The position numbers and the translations under genes were made by a program. From positions 1 to 57,530 of the forward strand of contig CAIYZD010000586.1 of assembly GCA_903930585.1 (NCBI GenBank): a stretch of DNA of 57,530 bases. Direction: 5' to 3'. Positions 10,418 to 20,451 of the stretch are shown here, piece after piece (the stretch's first letter is position 1; each line of letters opens with the position of its first letter). Under the pieces are notes generated by a model. It ran no database searches. It saw only the letters and a program-made list of their open reading frames with translations, and had not been told where the DNA came from. The DNA is from an uncultured Geobacteraceae bacterium (GTDB lineage: Bacteria; Desulfobacterota; Desulfuromonadia; Geobacterales; Pseudopelobacteraceae).

Positions 10418-10839
10418 TTTCAATAGCTCCTGTTCTGGTTGATACCGGTATCATCTATGCCCTTGCCGACCGTTCCGATGCCTGGCATGTCCGGGCTCGC
10501 GACTTTGTGGAAAATTTCACAGGCACGCTGATTGTGCCTGCCACAGTTATTCCGGAAGCTTGCTATCTCTTGCAGGCACATCTTTCGCTCCAGGCTGAAA
10601 CCGCTTTTGTCAATTCGATAATCAACCGGGCTTTGAGGCTTGAACAGGTTGATGAAGATGATTTGAGCCGTGCTGTTGCCCTAATGGATGCATATCCCGA
10701 TCTCAAGATTGGCCTTGTCGACGCATCGGTTGTCGCAGTGGCGGAGCGTCTTAATATCTCCGCAATTATGACGACTGATCGCCGTCATTTCTCGGTCATA
10801 CGCCCTCAAAATTGTGCGGCATTTACATTGCTGCCGTAA
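10405..10839 (+). CDS. PIN-domain toxin (VapC-like ribonuclease)
   Basis: A 144-residue PIN-domain protein. The acidic metal-binding residues are in place: [13 protein letters not shown] near residue 11, IPEACYLL near residue 49, [14 protein letters not shown] near residue 101 and MTTDRRHF near residue 121. PIN toxins cut RNA with Mg2+, often tRNA or rRNA. The gene overlaps its antitoxin and ends 14 bases before der. Confidence 0.85.
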   Translation: MAKIISIAPVLVDTGIIYALADRSDAWHVRARDFVENFTGTLIVPATVIPEACYLLQAHLSLQAETAFVNSIINRALRLEQVDEDDLSRAVALMDAYPDLKIGLVDASVVAVAERLNISAIMTTDRRHFSVIRPQNCAAFTLLP

Positions 10840-10853
10840 AGTCAGGAACCTTA

Positions 10854-12188
10854 ATGAAACCTTTAGTAGCCATTGTCGGCCGTCCCAATGTAGGTAAATC
10901 AACGCTCTTCAATCGACTCCTCGGCCATCGCCGCGCAATTGTCGACGACACTCCCGGGGTTACGCGTGATCGCAACTACGCGAACATAACCCGTTTTGAA
11001 AAACCCTTCATTCTTATCGATACCGGTGGATTCGAGCCGGTAACCGAAGACCGTCTGCTGCAGCAGATGCGCGAACAATCACGGCTGGCAATCGAGGAGG
11101 CGGATGTCATCATTTTCATGATGGATGCCAGAAGCGGCCTTACTCCGGCTGACATCGAAGTTGCCGGTATGCTGCGGCGCGTTAAAAAACCGATTTTTTT
11201 CGTAGTCAACAAAGTCGATGGCGAAAAGCTGGAGAATGAGTCGGCAGAGTTCTATTCCCTCGGTATTGGTGAGTTATATACCATTTCGGCGGAACACAAT
11301 CGCGGGGTTATCGACCTGGTTGAAAACATCATGGAAGTTTTTCCGCCGGTCGATGCCGCCGATCCGGAAGAGAATGTCACCCGTATCGCCGTGGTGGGGC
11401 GCCCCAACGTCGGCAAGTCATCTCTGGTTAACCGGCTGCTCGGCTTTGAACGGGTTGTGGCGAATCCGACCGCCGGCACAACCCGTGATTCGATTGATAC
11501 CCCTTTCACCTGTAACCAGAAACCGTACGTCCTGATCGATACCGCCGGTATACGCCGCAAGGGCAAGACGACCGAAAAACTTGAAAAGTATAGCGTATGC
11601 GACGCGTTACGCAGTATTGAACGGGCCGACGTGGTGCTGATGGTGATTAATGCCGAAGAGGGGGTTACCGAACAGGATGAGCGCATTGCCGGGTATATTC
11701 ATGAAGCCGGGAAGGGGTGCGTGTTTGTCATCAACAAGTGGGATCTGCTTGAAAAGGACAATACCACTCTCGGCATTTATATTGCCAAGATCAGGGATGG
11801 CTTCAAATATCTTGCCTATGCGCCGATTGTCTGCGTTTCCGCCAAAAGCGGGCAACGTACCGGAAAAATTATCGCCACCGTTGATGAAGTAATGGAGCAG
11901 TATTGCCGTCGCGTGACCACATCGGAGCTGGTGCACGTGTTTACCGACGCCATCGAATCGCACCATGCCCCCTTGTCTCACGGGCGGCGGGTGAAATTCT
12001 ATTTTGCCACCCAGGTTGCAACCAGGCCGCCGGCCTTTGTAATCTTCACCAATCAGCCCGACAACATCCACTATTCCTATGAACGCTATCTGATCAATAA
12101 ATTTCGTGAAGCATTCGGTTTTGACGGGGTTCCCTTGCGTCTGATGTTCCGTGGAAGGGAAAAATCCGACCCGTCACGCAAGGGATGA
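10854..12188 (+). CDS. der: ribosome biogenesis GTPase Der (EngA)
   Basis: A 444-residue protein with two consecutive GTPase domains, the diagnostic feature of Der. The first has [12 protein letters not shown] and NKVD, and the second [12 protein letters not shown] and NKWD. A KH-like C-terminal domain follows. Der acts in 50S subunit assembly. The ATG at 10854 follows CAGGAA, and homology starts at [11 protein letters not shown]. Confidence 0.95.
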   Translation: MKPLVAIVGRPNVGKSTLFNRLLGHRRAIVDDTPGVTRDRNYANITRFEKPFILIDTGGFEPVTEDRLLQQMREQSRLAIEEADVIIFMMDARSGLTPADIEVAGMLRRVKKPIFFVVNKVDGEKLENESAEFYSLGIGELYTISAEHNRGVIDLVENIMEVFPPVDAADPEENVTRIAVVGRPNVGKSSLVNRLLGFERVVANPTAGTTRDSIDTPFTCNQKPYVLIDTAGIRRKGKTTEKLEKYSVCDALRSIERADVVLMVINAEEGVTEQDERIAGYIHEAGKGCVFVINKWDLLEKDNTTLGIYIAKIRDGFKYLAYAPIVCVSAKSGQRTGKIIATVDEVMEQYCRRVTTSELVHVFTDAIESHHAPLSHGRRVKFYFATQVATRPPAFVIFTNQPDNIHYSYERYLINKFREAFGFDGVPLRLMFRGREKSDPSRKG

Positions 12189-12331
12189 CCGTACACATTT
12201 CACACAATTGTCGTTCCCTTTAAAGGCTTTACTTGAGATCACGGTTGCGATATATTTCGCCAGATTTTATCCCCGCTTACAGAATCGAAACAGCAGGTAT
12301 CCGCTGATACTCTGCATACAGGTTGTATCTC

Positions 12332-14002
12332 ATGAGTCTGGTCGGTAACCTTGAAGAACTCGGACTTGGCGATATTTTGCAAATCGTCAGTCTCAGCAGA
12401 AAAACCGGTATTCTTACTCTTAGCAGCAAGGGAAAGACGGGTACGGTTTTTTTTCGCCAGGGGCAGGTAGTCAGAGCAGCGTCATCTACGTACCAGTCGA
12501 GTCTTGGAAAGGTGCTGATTCAAAAAGGGATCATTGATCAGGCCGTGCTGCAAAAGGCACTTGCTCTCCAGGAACTGAACGCGTTTTCCGAGCTTCTGGG
12601 AGTAATACTTGTGAATACCTTCGGTGTTTCACAAGTGATTATAGAGGATGTGGTACGGGAACAGATTGAAAATGTCGTGTTTTCGCTGTTTGCCTGGACA
12701 GACGGTACCTTCAATTTTAAAGTTCAGAATACGATTGAAGCGGTTGACGGTACAAAAATGGATCCGCTGCAGTTCATGCTGGACCAGGGACTGAATCCGC
12801 AGTTTCTGGCCATGGAAGGGACCAGGATTCTCGATGAGAAGCGTCACGCGGTTGCCATGGGGGGAGGCGGTGATTACCCGGCTGATGATGAAATGGATTT
12901 TGCGTTTGATCTGATAGATGACTCGGATGTTCCGGTAGCGTCTTCGCCCGGAGTTCAACAATCGCTTGTTGTCGTTGACGATGATGGCCCGACAGTGGCG
13001 GCGATTGCCGCAGGGTTAACGGAAATGGGGTTTGTCGTTCATGCCTTGACCCGTAGTGAAGATGCGCTGATCAAGATTGATACCCTGTACCGCTGCGGTG
13101 AGCACCCTGCCGTTCTGGTTGACCTGATTATGCCGAAAATGGATGGATCAGGCGTGCTGGGGGGGATTGAGCTCCTTGAACTGCTGCATAACAACTTTAA
13201 AGATCTGCTACTGATCGCCATGGCCGACTATCATCACGCGGAAGCCGGTAAAAAGGTTCGTGAACTCGGATGTCCGCTTATCATCAAGCCGCGCCGGGTC
13301 GAAATAGATTCCCCCGTTATGAGTAGTTTTCTAACCAGGGTGACGGCGGAAATCGGCAATGATTCCGACCATAGCATTTTAGGGGAGTGGCAGGATCGCT
13401 TCAATCTTGGTGATGAACTTCGAATTGAACTGGGGGAGGATAGCGATATTCCTCCTGTCATCGAATCTTCCCAGCAGCCTGGCGGTTTTTCCCTGCTGAG
13501 GGGGATGCTCGAAGAACTGAATAACCCGGATCTGCAGGGTGGCGGCGTTTTGTTGCTGGTACTTCGTTTCGCATCCGAATTCGTCAACAGAGCTATCGTT
13601 TTTACCATTACAGACCAGATTATTTCAGGCTTCGGGCAATTCGGCATCACCGGCGGTGCTGTCAGCGGAGATGAGTGTGTACGGTCTATTCATTTATCGA
13701 GGGAATCCGTTTCACTGTTCACCAAGCCTCTTCAAACCGGTCAACCATGTACGTTTTCACCAGCTGTAACGCCGGTGGATGCGCACTTTTTCGAACAATT
13801 GGGCGGCGGCGTTCCTGCCGAAGTTTTTGTCGGCCCATTGGTCAGCCGGTCACGGGTTGTCGGGTTTCTGTACGGTGACAACTGTCCCGATACGCGGCCG
13901 ATTGGCGATATCGAACCACTGGCTATTTTTCTTGCCCAGGCGGGAATATCAATAGAAAAGTCATTATTAGAACGTCAGCTGAATGAGAGGGCCATCCCGT
14001 GA
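12332..14002 (+). CDS. DUF4388 / receiver-domain protein of the chemosensory operon
   Basis: A 556-residue multidomain protein. Residues 1 to about 150 match the DUF4388 (PATAN-type) pattern (MSLVGNLEELGLGDILQIVS, then TGILTLSSKGKTGTVFF). A receiver-like domain follows at about 208-330 with the acidic pair VVDDDG, the phospho-acceptor position VDLIMPKMDG and the lysine in IIKPR. The last 190 residues look GAF-like, ending in a helix typical of signalling proteins. It heads the che operon. Its stop overlaps the GTG start of cheY (GTGA). It probably feeds an input into the CheA pathway; the input is unknown. Confidence 0.75.
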   Translation: MSLVGNLEELGLGDILQIVSLSRKTGILTLSSKGKTGTVFFRQGQVVRAASSTYQSSLGKVLIQKGIIDQAVLQKALALQELNAFSELLGVILVNTFGVSQVIIEDVVREQIENVVFSLFAWTDGTFNFKVQNTIEAVDGTKMDPLQFMLDQGLNPQFLAMEGTRILDEKRHAVAMGGGGDYPADDEMDFAFDLIDDSDVPVASSPGVQQSLVVVDDDGPTVAAIAAGLTEMGFVVHALTRSEDALIKIDTLYRCGEHPAVLVDLIMPKMDGSGVLGGIELLELLHNNFKDLLLIAMADYHHAEAGKKVRELGCPLIIKPRRVEIDSPVMSSFLTRVTAEIGNDSDHSILGEWQDRFNLGDELRIELGEDSDIPPVIESSQQPGGFSLLRGMLEELNNPDLQGGGVLLLVLRFASEFVNRAIVFTITDQIISGFGQFGITGGAVSGDECVRSIHLSRESVSLFTKPLQTGQPCTFSPAVTPVDAHFFEQLGGGVPAEVFVGPLVSRSRVVGFLYGDNCPDTRPIGDIEPLAIFLAQAGISIEKSLLERQLNERAIP

Positions 14003-14376
14003 TATGTACCAAGACTATTTTAATTGTTGATGACTCGGCGAGCATGCGTGCCATGTTGAGAGCAATCGTCGATGCACTCGGAGACTATCTGATTGTTGAG
14101 GCTACCAGCGGTTTTGAGGCTCTGCGACTATTGCCCCGCGATCATGTTGACCTGATTCTGACCGATATTAATATGCCTGATATCAACGGACTCGAATTGA
14201 TCAGTTATCTCCGTGCCAATCCGAATTACAAAGATATTCCCGTTTTCATCATTTCCACGGAAGGGAGTGCTAAGGATATTGAAAAAGGGAAGCAACTCGG
14301 AGCCGACGAATACGTTGTCAAGCCCTTCGAGCCGGCAGCGCTCCAGCAATTGATTAATTCATACTTGAAAAAATGA
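13999..14376 (+). CDS. cheY: CheY-like response regulator
   Basis: A 125-residue single receiver domain. It has the acidic pair in LIVDDSASMR, the phosphorylated aspartate in LILTDINMPD, threonine/serine in FIISTEGS, and lysine in YVVKPF. The GTG start overlaps the preceding stop codon and the ATGA at its end overlaps cheA. This arrangement supports translational coupling. It is the likely output regulator of the cluster. Confidence 0.9.
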   Translation: MICTKTILIVDDSASMRAMLRAIVDALGDYLIVEATSGFEALRLLPRDHVDLILTDINMPDINGLELISYLRANPNYKDIPVFIISTEGSAKDIEKGKQLGADEYVVKPFEPAALQQLINSYLKK

Positions 14377-16499
14377 GCGAGCAGAACAGTACACATACGA
14401 AAGCCACTCAGGACTTTCTTGCGGAAGCGGAAGAGATTGTCGAACAGCTCGGCTCGGAGCTGGCGGATCTCTCCGATATGGCGGAGAGTGGTGAATTGAA
14501 TCCGGATGTTCTGAACTCAATTTTTCGTGGCGCCCATTCCCTGAAAGGGTTGGCCGGCATGTTCAACTTTCGTGGTGTTGCCGAACTTGCCCATAATATG
14601 GAAAATCTGCTCGACTGGTTGAGACTCGGAAAATTAAATATTACCCAGCACCTTATGGCCGTTCTGTTCGATGCTTATGAGTTGCTGAATACCCTTGTCA
14701 GAGTTTTGACTTCAGGCGATGAAACCAGCATGGCAAAGGAAATTGCCGCCTGCGTCACCAAAATAAATGCGTGTCTTGCCCCGCCGGAACAGCAGGGAAG
14801 CGTGTCCCCTCTGGAAACCCTTGGCTTGCCCGCTCATGTTCTTAACGCTTTGACGGAATACGAAGAATATCGTCTGAAGGATAATTTGGCCAAAGGACGA
14901 AATATATTCAATATCCATGCATCATTCAGCCTGATCACGTTTGATACCGAACTGTCAGCCATCACGGAGATATTGAAGGGGTGTGGAGAGGTTATCAGCA
15001 CCTTGCCGAGTGTCGGAATAAACATCGAAACCAATATCGATTTCGAACTCCTGTTTGGCTCCAAATGTTCACTTGATGAGCTGGAAGCAGCTGTTGGCCG
15101 TGACAGCTTCATGGTCACGCAGTTCAGTTCAAACAGCGTGCGGGATGAACCGGTCGTTTCTCCCAAGCATGTTCCCGCTGACGTTGTAAACGCTCACGTT
15201 GATGCCGGAGGGGTGTCGACAGTATCACCCTCGGTCACACCGCAATCACCAGGCGACTCCCCGTTACTTCCATCGCCCCCGTTATCCGACGATGCCGTTC
15301 TCACTGCCAAGAGTATGAGCCGGACTGTTCGGGTTGATATTGGAAAACTTGACGAACTGATGAATATCGTCGGTGAACTTGTTCTTGCTAATTCTACCAT
15401 TGCCGGCGTTACCACCAAGATGCGCAACGAAGGCTTTTCGCATTTGGCAATCGAGCTGGCTAAGGCTGCAAAAGGACTTGAACGCAAACTCTCGGATCTC
15501 CAGAAAGGGGTCATGGAGATCCGGATGATACCGATCGGACAATTGTACGAAAAAATGTCGAGAATTGTTCGAAAAATATCCCGCGAACAGGGTAAGCGGG
15601 TTGAACTCAAATTTTTTGGGGCCGATACCGAGCTGGATAAATTGATCGTCGAGGACATATCGGATCCGATGATGCATATTATCCGCAATGCCATAGATCA
15701 CGGTATCGAGTCCCGTGATGTGCGTACTGCGCAGGGTAAGAATGAAAAAGGGACGATCCGGATTTCCTCGTATCAAAAAGGCAATCATGTCGTTATCGAA
15801 ATCGAAGATGACGGCAGCGGCATTGATGTTGAGAAGGTCAAACAGAAGGCGCTGCACAAAGGGTTGGTGAGCGATATCGGTACGGTTTCCGATCGTGAAG
15901 CAATCGAATTTATTTTTCTGCCCGGTTTTTCAACCAATGAAACCGTCAGCGAAGTTTCCGGACGAGGTGTCGGCATGGATGTTGTCAAAAACAACATCTC
16001 GGCGGTTTCCGGAATGGTGGATGTGGAAACACGGAAAGGGGAGGGAAGCCGCTTCATCATCACCCTGCCGATCACGCTCGCTATTATCAAGGCGCTGATT
16101 ATACGCTGCAGCGGCAGAACCTATGCTTTGCCGATCACCTCTGTCCTTGAAACACTGTTAATGACCGGCAGGGATATCATGACGGTGGAACGAAAAGAGT
16201 TCGTACAGCTCCGTGAATCGACGTTGCCTCTGCTACGGCTTGAGCACTATTTTGACATTTGTCGCAGTGACGAGCCTCCAAAAGAATTTTACGTCGTTGT
16301 CGTCGGTGTTGCGGAAAAGCGTCTCGGAATTGCGGTTGACGACCTTATCGGACAGCAGGATATTGTCATCAAGCCGCTCGGCGAATCATTCAAACGGTTC
16401 CGTGGCGTTTCGGGAGCCGCAGACCTTGGAGACCAACGCACGATTCTTGTTCTGGATATTGGCGGAATTATCAACGAAACAATGCGTTCGGGGAGCTGA
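14373..16499 (+). CDS. cheA: chemotaxis histidine kinase CheA
   Basis: A 708-residue kinase. The N-terminal Hpt domain carries the phosphorylated histidine in AHSLKGLAGMF (about residue 55). A long linker follows. The dimerisation domain starts near RTVRVDIGKLDELMN. The ATP-binding domain has HIIRNAIDHGIES, DDGSGID and GRGVGMDVV. The C-terminal CheW-like domain ends at the stop. It would phosphorylate the neighbouring CheY and CheB. No chemoreceptor gene is in the operon. Confidence 0.95.
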   Translation: MSEQNSTHTKATQDFLAEAEEIVEQLGSELADLSDMAESGELNPDVLNSIFRGAHSLKGLAGMFNFRGVAELAHNMENLLDWLRLGKLNITQHLMAVLFDAYELLNTLVRVLTSGDETSMAKEIAACVTKINACLAPPEQQGSVSPLETLGLPAHVLNALTEYEEYRLKDNLAKGRNIFNIHASFSLITFDTELSAITEILKGCGEVISTLPSVGINIETNIDFELLFGSKCSLDELEAAVGRDSFMVTQFSSNSVRDEPVVSPKHVPADVVNAHVDAGGVSTVSPSVTPQSPGDSPLLPSPPLSDDAVLTAKSMSRTVRVDIGKLDELMNIVGELVLANSTIAGVTTKMRNEGFSHLAIELAKAAKGLERKLSDLQKGVMEIRMIPIGQLYEKMSRIVRKISREQGKRVELKFFGADTELDKLIVEDISDPMMHIIRNAIDHGIESRDVRTAQGKNEKGTIRISSYQKGNHVVIEIEDDGSGIDVEKVKQKALHKGLVSDIGTVSDREAIEFIFLPGFSTNETVSEVSGRGVGMDVVKNNISAVSGMVDVETRKGEGSRFIITLPITLAIIKALIIRCSGRTYALPITSVLETLLMTGRDIMTVERKEFVQLRESTLPLLRLEHYFDICRSDEPPKEFYVVVVGVAEKRLGIAVDDLIGQQDIVIKPLGESFKRFRGVSGAADLGDQRTILVLDIGGIINETMRSGS

Positions 16500-16504
16500 T
16501 ATAC

Positions 16505-17305
16505 ATGTATAAACGCTATTTCGGCTTTAAGGAGAAACCGTTCAGCAAGACCCCCGATCCCCGGTTTCTGTTTTTGAGCCGCGGCCACGAAGAGGCGCTC
16601 GCCCGCCTTGAATTTGTTGTTGAAGAGCGCGAACTTGCCGTGTTGACCGGAGAAATCGGGTGCGGAAAAACGACCTTGTCACGGGCTTTGATGGATCGTC
16701 TCGGTTCCCGGTTCCGTTTTTGCTACATTATCAATCCCCGCTTGAATGCGATTGAATTCCTGCGCACGATTGCCAGGATTCTTGATGTAGAACAACCGGC
16801 CGATGCCAAGGATATCCTGATCGATCAAATCCATACCGCCGTATATGCTCTGAATCTGCGCGATATTTGTCCGGTTCTGGTTGTTGATGAAGCCCAGATG
16901 ATTACGGACGCTGAAGTATTCGATGAAATCAGGCTTCTGACCAACTTCCAACTTGATGATCGCAATCTGCTCGGTGTAGTCATTATGGGACAGCCGGAAT
17001 TACGTCTGTTGATGTCATCCAGCCGTTTCGAACCGCTCCGGCAGCGGATTTCCCTTCAATATCACCTGAAACCATTGTCGCTGGATGAGGTTATGGAGTA
17101 CCTCGATTTCCGGATCGAGGCTGCCGGAGGCACTCCCGGTTTATTTACTCCGGATGCGGTACAGCGTATTCATGAACTGAGCGGCGGGGTTCCGCGCAAA
17201 ATCAATTCCATGGCAACCAACGCTCTGCTGGTTGCGTACGGATGCGATGCCGCCTTGATTGATTCGGCCATAATCAACGAAATTAAAGATGAATTGATGT
17301 TGTAG
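16505..17305 (+). CDS. ExeA/MshM-like AAA ATPase
   Basis: A 266-residue ATPase of the general-secretion ExeA type. The N-terminus FGFKEKPFSKTPDP is the family hallmark. Walker A is GEIGCGKTT and Walker B is VLVVDEAQ. The sensor/arginine region is PRKINSMATNALL. It lacks the transmembrane and peptidoglycan-binding C-terminus of full-length ExeA, so it is cytosolic. Such ATPases usually assist secretin or pilus assembly. Its place between cheA and cheW is unusual and suggests the che system is linked to pili or a surface machine. Confidence 0.8.
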   Translation: MYKRYFGFKEKPFSKTPDPRFLFLSRGHEEALARLEFVVEERELAVLTGEIGCGKTTLSRALMDRLGSRFRFCYIINPRLNAIEFLRTIARILDVEQPADAKDILIDQIHTAVYALNLRDICPVLVVDEAQMITDAEVFDEIRLLTNFQLDDRNLLGVVIMGQPELRLLMSSSRFEPLRQRISLQYHLKPLSLDEVMEYLDFRIEAAGGTPGLFTPDAVQRIHELSGGVPRKINSMATNALLVAYGCDAALIDSAIINEIKDELML

Positions 17306-17315
17306 GCGGACAGCT

Positions 17316-18086
17316 ATGGATCTCGCAAAAATAAGAAGAAAGTCTCTACAAGCGGTTGATGAGCCGGGAAATATGCACGCTCCGGTTCCGCATCCATTGC
17401 CCGCGCTGGTAAAGACCCTGCTCGAAACCGTTCCGGTCGCTCCCGTTACTGCCGAAGTGGATTGTTTTCAAAAGGACTCATTAGTCGCCCCGGTTACATC
17501 GCTGCCGGCCACACCGCCAATAATCGCTGCCAGACTCCCTGAATTGAGTGTGGTTGCACGCACACCGCTTGAAGCAATTCTGGCCGGGAGAACTGCTGCA
17601 GGATGTGACGATGCGTCGGTTCTTGCCGATGACGGCACCGGTGACGTTGTTGCCGAATCGCGTCTGGAGTTTCTCTGCTTTCGGGTTTCTGATGAGATCT
17701 ATGGTGTAAATATCATGGATATAAAAGAAATCATTAAACCGCGAGAAGTGACGGAGGTTCCGCGCGCTCCGGTTTTTGTTTCAGGTATTCTTTCATTGCG
17801 CGGTACGATAATTCCGATTATCGATATGCGCATTCGCTTGGGGCTTGTTCGGGAAGCTCCCACCGGAAAAGAGCGCATTGTTGTCATAAAAAACAATGGC
17901 TCTTTCAGCGGTCTCATGGTTGATGAGGTTATTCAGGTTGTACAGGTGCCTCCGGATGCCGTCGAAGCGGCTCCTGCCGTTCTGGACGGGATTGACCGGG
18001 ACTTTGTCAGCGGACTTGGGCGTTCCGAAGGGCGAATCATGATAATTCTTAATCTGGAAAAAATTGCTGACATCAACCTGTACTGA
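17316..18086 (+). CDS. cheW: CheW-like coupling protein with N-terminal extension
   Basis: A 256-residue protein. The first 110 or so residues are rich in Pro, Ala and Val and look like a flexible linker. From about residue 113 (LEFLCFRVSDEIYGVNIMDI) a CheW domain follows with LSLRGTIIPIIDMR. It would couple CheA to receptors. The ATG at 17316 has CGGAC upstream. The extension distinguishes it from the second CheW downstream. Confidence 0.9.
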   Translation: MDLAKIRRKSLQAVDEPGNMHAPVPHPLPALVKTLLETVPVAPVTAEVDCFQKDSLVAPVTSLPATPPIIAARLPELSVVARTPLEAILAGRTAAGCDDASVLADDGTGDVVAESRLEFLCFRVSDEIYGVNIMDIKEIIKPREVTEVPRAPVFVSGILSLRGTIIPIIDMRIRLGLVREAPTGKERIVVIKNNGSFSGLMVDEVIQVVQVPPDAVEAAPAVLDGIDRDFVSGLGRSEGRIMIILNLEKIADINLY

Positions 18087-18130
18087 ATCGGTTGCAGCAT
18101 GCAGGTAAATTTACGGATCCGGTGAATAGC

Positions 18131-18565
18131 ATGGCAGATGAGATAACTCATATCCAGTTGGCCTGTTTCAGTCTCGGAGACAAGCTGTTTGCCGTTGATA
18201 TAATGAGAATTCGTGAGATTATTGTTCCGCAGAAGCTGTCACCGCTGCCATCTCCATCCGATCTTCTGGAAGGAGTTATTAATCTTCGCGGGACGGTTAT
18301 TCCGGTTATGAACATGCGGAAAAAATTCAGGATGTCCGACCTGAAAGATGCTCCCGCCGGCAAACTGCTGATAGTATCGCTGGTCAGGCAATCTCTGGCT
18401 CTTGTCGTCGATGATGTCATGGAGGTCGTTTCCGTGCCGGTTGCGGATATCAAGCCTCCGATCCAGATCGCATCGGGAGTTGGTATGGAATTTATACTGG
18501 GAGTCTGTCTATCGAACAGCCGTGTTTTTATGGTGTTGGACATTGATGCACTCCTTTGTCCATAG
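18131..18565 (+). CDS. cheW: CheW coupling protein
   Basis: A 144-residue protein that is almost only a CheW domain (ACFSLGDKLFAVDIMRIREI, then INLRGTVIPVMNMRKKF). It differs clearly from the preceding CheW, so it is a paralogue and not a recent copy. Two CheW proteins in one operon suggest two receptor classes or arrays. GGTGA precedes the chosen ATG. Confidence 0.9.
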   Translation: MADEITHIQLACFSLGDKLFAVDIMRIREIIVPQKLSPLPSPSDLLEGVINLRGTVIPVMNMRKKFRMSDLKDAPAGKLLIVSLVRQSLALVVDDVMEVVSVPVADIKPPIQIASGVGMEFILGVCLSNSRVFMVLDIDALLCP

Positions 18566-18615
18566 CGGTCATAACGTACTATCAGGAACTTTTGTATATC
18601 GGGAGTAGTCAGGAA

Positions 18616-20445
18616 ATGAATCTTCATGAAATGCGCTGCGCGCTTCAATCCGCAGATGAAGAAATACGCAGATCTGCTTTAAGTTCGTTGGATTCTGTTG
18701 CATACGCTGACGCACAAGCCATCATATTCGCTGCAATGGGCGACGAAAGCTGGCGGGTACGCAAAGAGGCGGTAGAGTGTTATGTCCGCTCCACGCCTGA
18801 GCTCCGTTGCGTCGAACAATTGTTGAATCTTCTCCGCAATGAGGAGAATGCCGGGTTACGGAACTCGGCGGCGGAAGCTGTTATCCGGCTTGGATCGGCG
18901 TCCGTTTTGCCGCTGCTGAAAATGGCGCAGGATCGGGATGCCGATGTACGGAAATTTGTCATTGATGTCATGGGAGCCATTGGTGATCAGGTTTTTGTGC
19001 CGGCACTATTGTTGGCCTTGAACGACCCCGAGGTCAATGTTGCCTCGGCCGCTGCCGAACAATTGGGTGCATTGGGCGATGCAAATACCGCAGAGAACCT
19101 GATGCAGGCCATTCTTGCACGAAATGAAGTACTGTTTCGCTTCAGTGCATTACGGGCGCTGGGAATTCTGGCAAAACCCGTAGCAGTCCCGGAAGCTCTG
19201 ATACAACTTGCAGAGCAGGATATACTCAGAAAAGCTGTTTTTGAATGTTTGGGTACTATTTGCGATGGAAGTTCCTTTGGCCTGTTGCTGGACGGTTTTT
19301 CCTGCCATCAGAAGAACAGCCGGGCCGCTGCGGTCAAGTCATTGTACAAAATCTACCGGCGAACTTCGGCTGCGTCTCAGGAACGGATCCGGGAGGCACT
19401 TCTATCGCTTGAGGGAAACGGTATGATTGCCGGGTTGCTGGAGTTGTATGACAATCGGGATGGAGAATTGACGGAAGCGCTGCTCTGGATCAGTGTTATC
19501 ATCAGGGATGCCCGTTTTATTCCGTTGCTGATTGCAGCATATTCCGAAGAACGCACTGCCGATGCCTCTCTTGCAGCGCTGAAAAGTTTTGGTCATGAGG
19601 CATTGCATGAAATTATCGTACGTTATTCGAGCCTGGATGAATGTGGACGAAGCGGTCTCTGCATCCTGATTGCCGAGTGTGGTTACTCCGGTTTTGACCA
19701 TGTTATTCAGGAAGGGCTGCATGATTCATCCGGGCAGGTTCGTATCGCCGCGGCAAGAGCAGTTGGCACGCTTGGCCTGATCACATTGATACCGGACCTT
19801 GTTTCGTTGATTGACGACGGAGAAACCCAGGTAATTGCCGCAGCCGTTGACAGTCTGCAGTCACTCAACATAATCGGACGACCGGCAATCCTGGCGGAAG
19901 TTGTTCGTTTTTGCTCCTCAAGCGTTTCGCAGCACCGAAAAGCTGCTGCGCTTTTGCTGGCATCACTCAGGGAACGCGAGCGTCTGCTGCTGTTGATAAA
20001 GGATGAAGATCCCCAGGTCCGCAGGGCAGCCGTTTCCGCAGTCGGGATCAACCGGATTGAGGCCGCCGGTCCGCCGCTTGTCCTGGCACTTGCCGATGAA
20101 GATCCCGACGTACGTATCGCCGTTGCCGACGCTCTTGGAAACGTTCAGGACGTGACGACACTCGACGCACTTGAACTTGCTCTGGATGATGACGATGTCT
20201 GGGTACAGTCTGCTATTTTAAAAGCGGTTGCCAGGATAGACCCGGTTCGGGCGAGGTTGATCATCAAAAATATTCATACGAACATTGACGGGCTGCTGAT
20301 GATTACCAGTTTGAAGATACTTGAGGAAACTGGCGGTTCCGAAGCCGAGGCAATCATTCGGCATGCACTTCAAAACAGTGATCAGGATATTGTCCGCCAG
20401 GCAGCCAAGTCGCTGGAGCATATTATCGAAACACATTCACGTTAG
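18616..20445 (+). CDS. HEAT-repeat protein of the chemosensory operon
   Basis: A 609-residue all-helical repeat protein. Repeats of about 30 residues with the pattern D..VR..A...LG..G are visible throughout. Examples are DADVRKFVIDVMGAIGDQ, DPEVNVASAAAEQLGALGD and DPDVRIAVADALGNVQD. There is no signal peptide and no catalytic motif. HEAT proteins serve as binding scaffolds. Position between cheW and cheR suggests a chemosensory scaffold or adaptor. The ATG at 18616 was chosen because the frame upstream overlaps cheW without conserved features. Confidence 0.8.
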   Translation: MNLHEMRCALQSADEEIRRSALSSLDSVAYADAQAIIFAAMGDESWRVRKEAVECYVRSTPELRCVEQLLNLLRNEENAGLRNSAAEAVIRLGSASVLPLLKMAQDRDADVRKFVIDVMGAIGDQVFVPALLLALNDPEVNVASAAAEQLGALGDANTAENLMQAILARNEVLFRFSALRALGILAKPVAVPEALIQLAEQDILRKAVFECLGTICDGSSFGLLLDGFSCHQKNSRAAAVKSLYKIYRRTSAASQERIREALLSLEGNGMIAGLLELYDNRDGELTEALLWISVIIRDARFIPLLIAAYSEERTADASLAALKSFGHEALHEIIVRYSSLDECGRSGLCILIAECGYSGFDHVIQEGLHDSSGQVRIAAARAVGTLGLITLIPDLVSLIDDGETQVIAAAVDSLQSLNIIGRPAILAEVVRFCSSSVSQHRKAAALLLASLRERERLLLLIKDEDPQVRRAAVSAVGINRIEAAGPPLVLALADEDPDVRIAVADALGNVQDVTTLDALELALDDDDVWVQSAILKAVARIDPVRARLIIKNIHTNIDGLLMITSLKILEETGGSEAEAIIRHALQNSDQDIVRQAAKSLEHIIETHSR

Positions 20446-20451
20446 GTCGTC

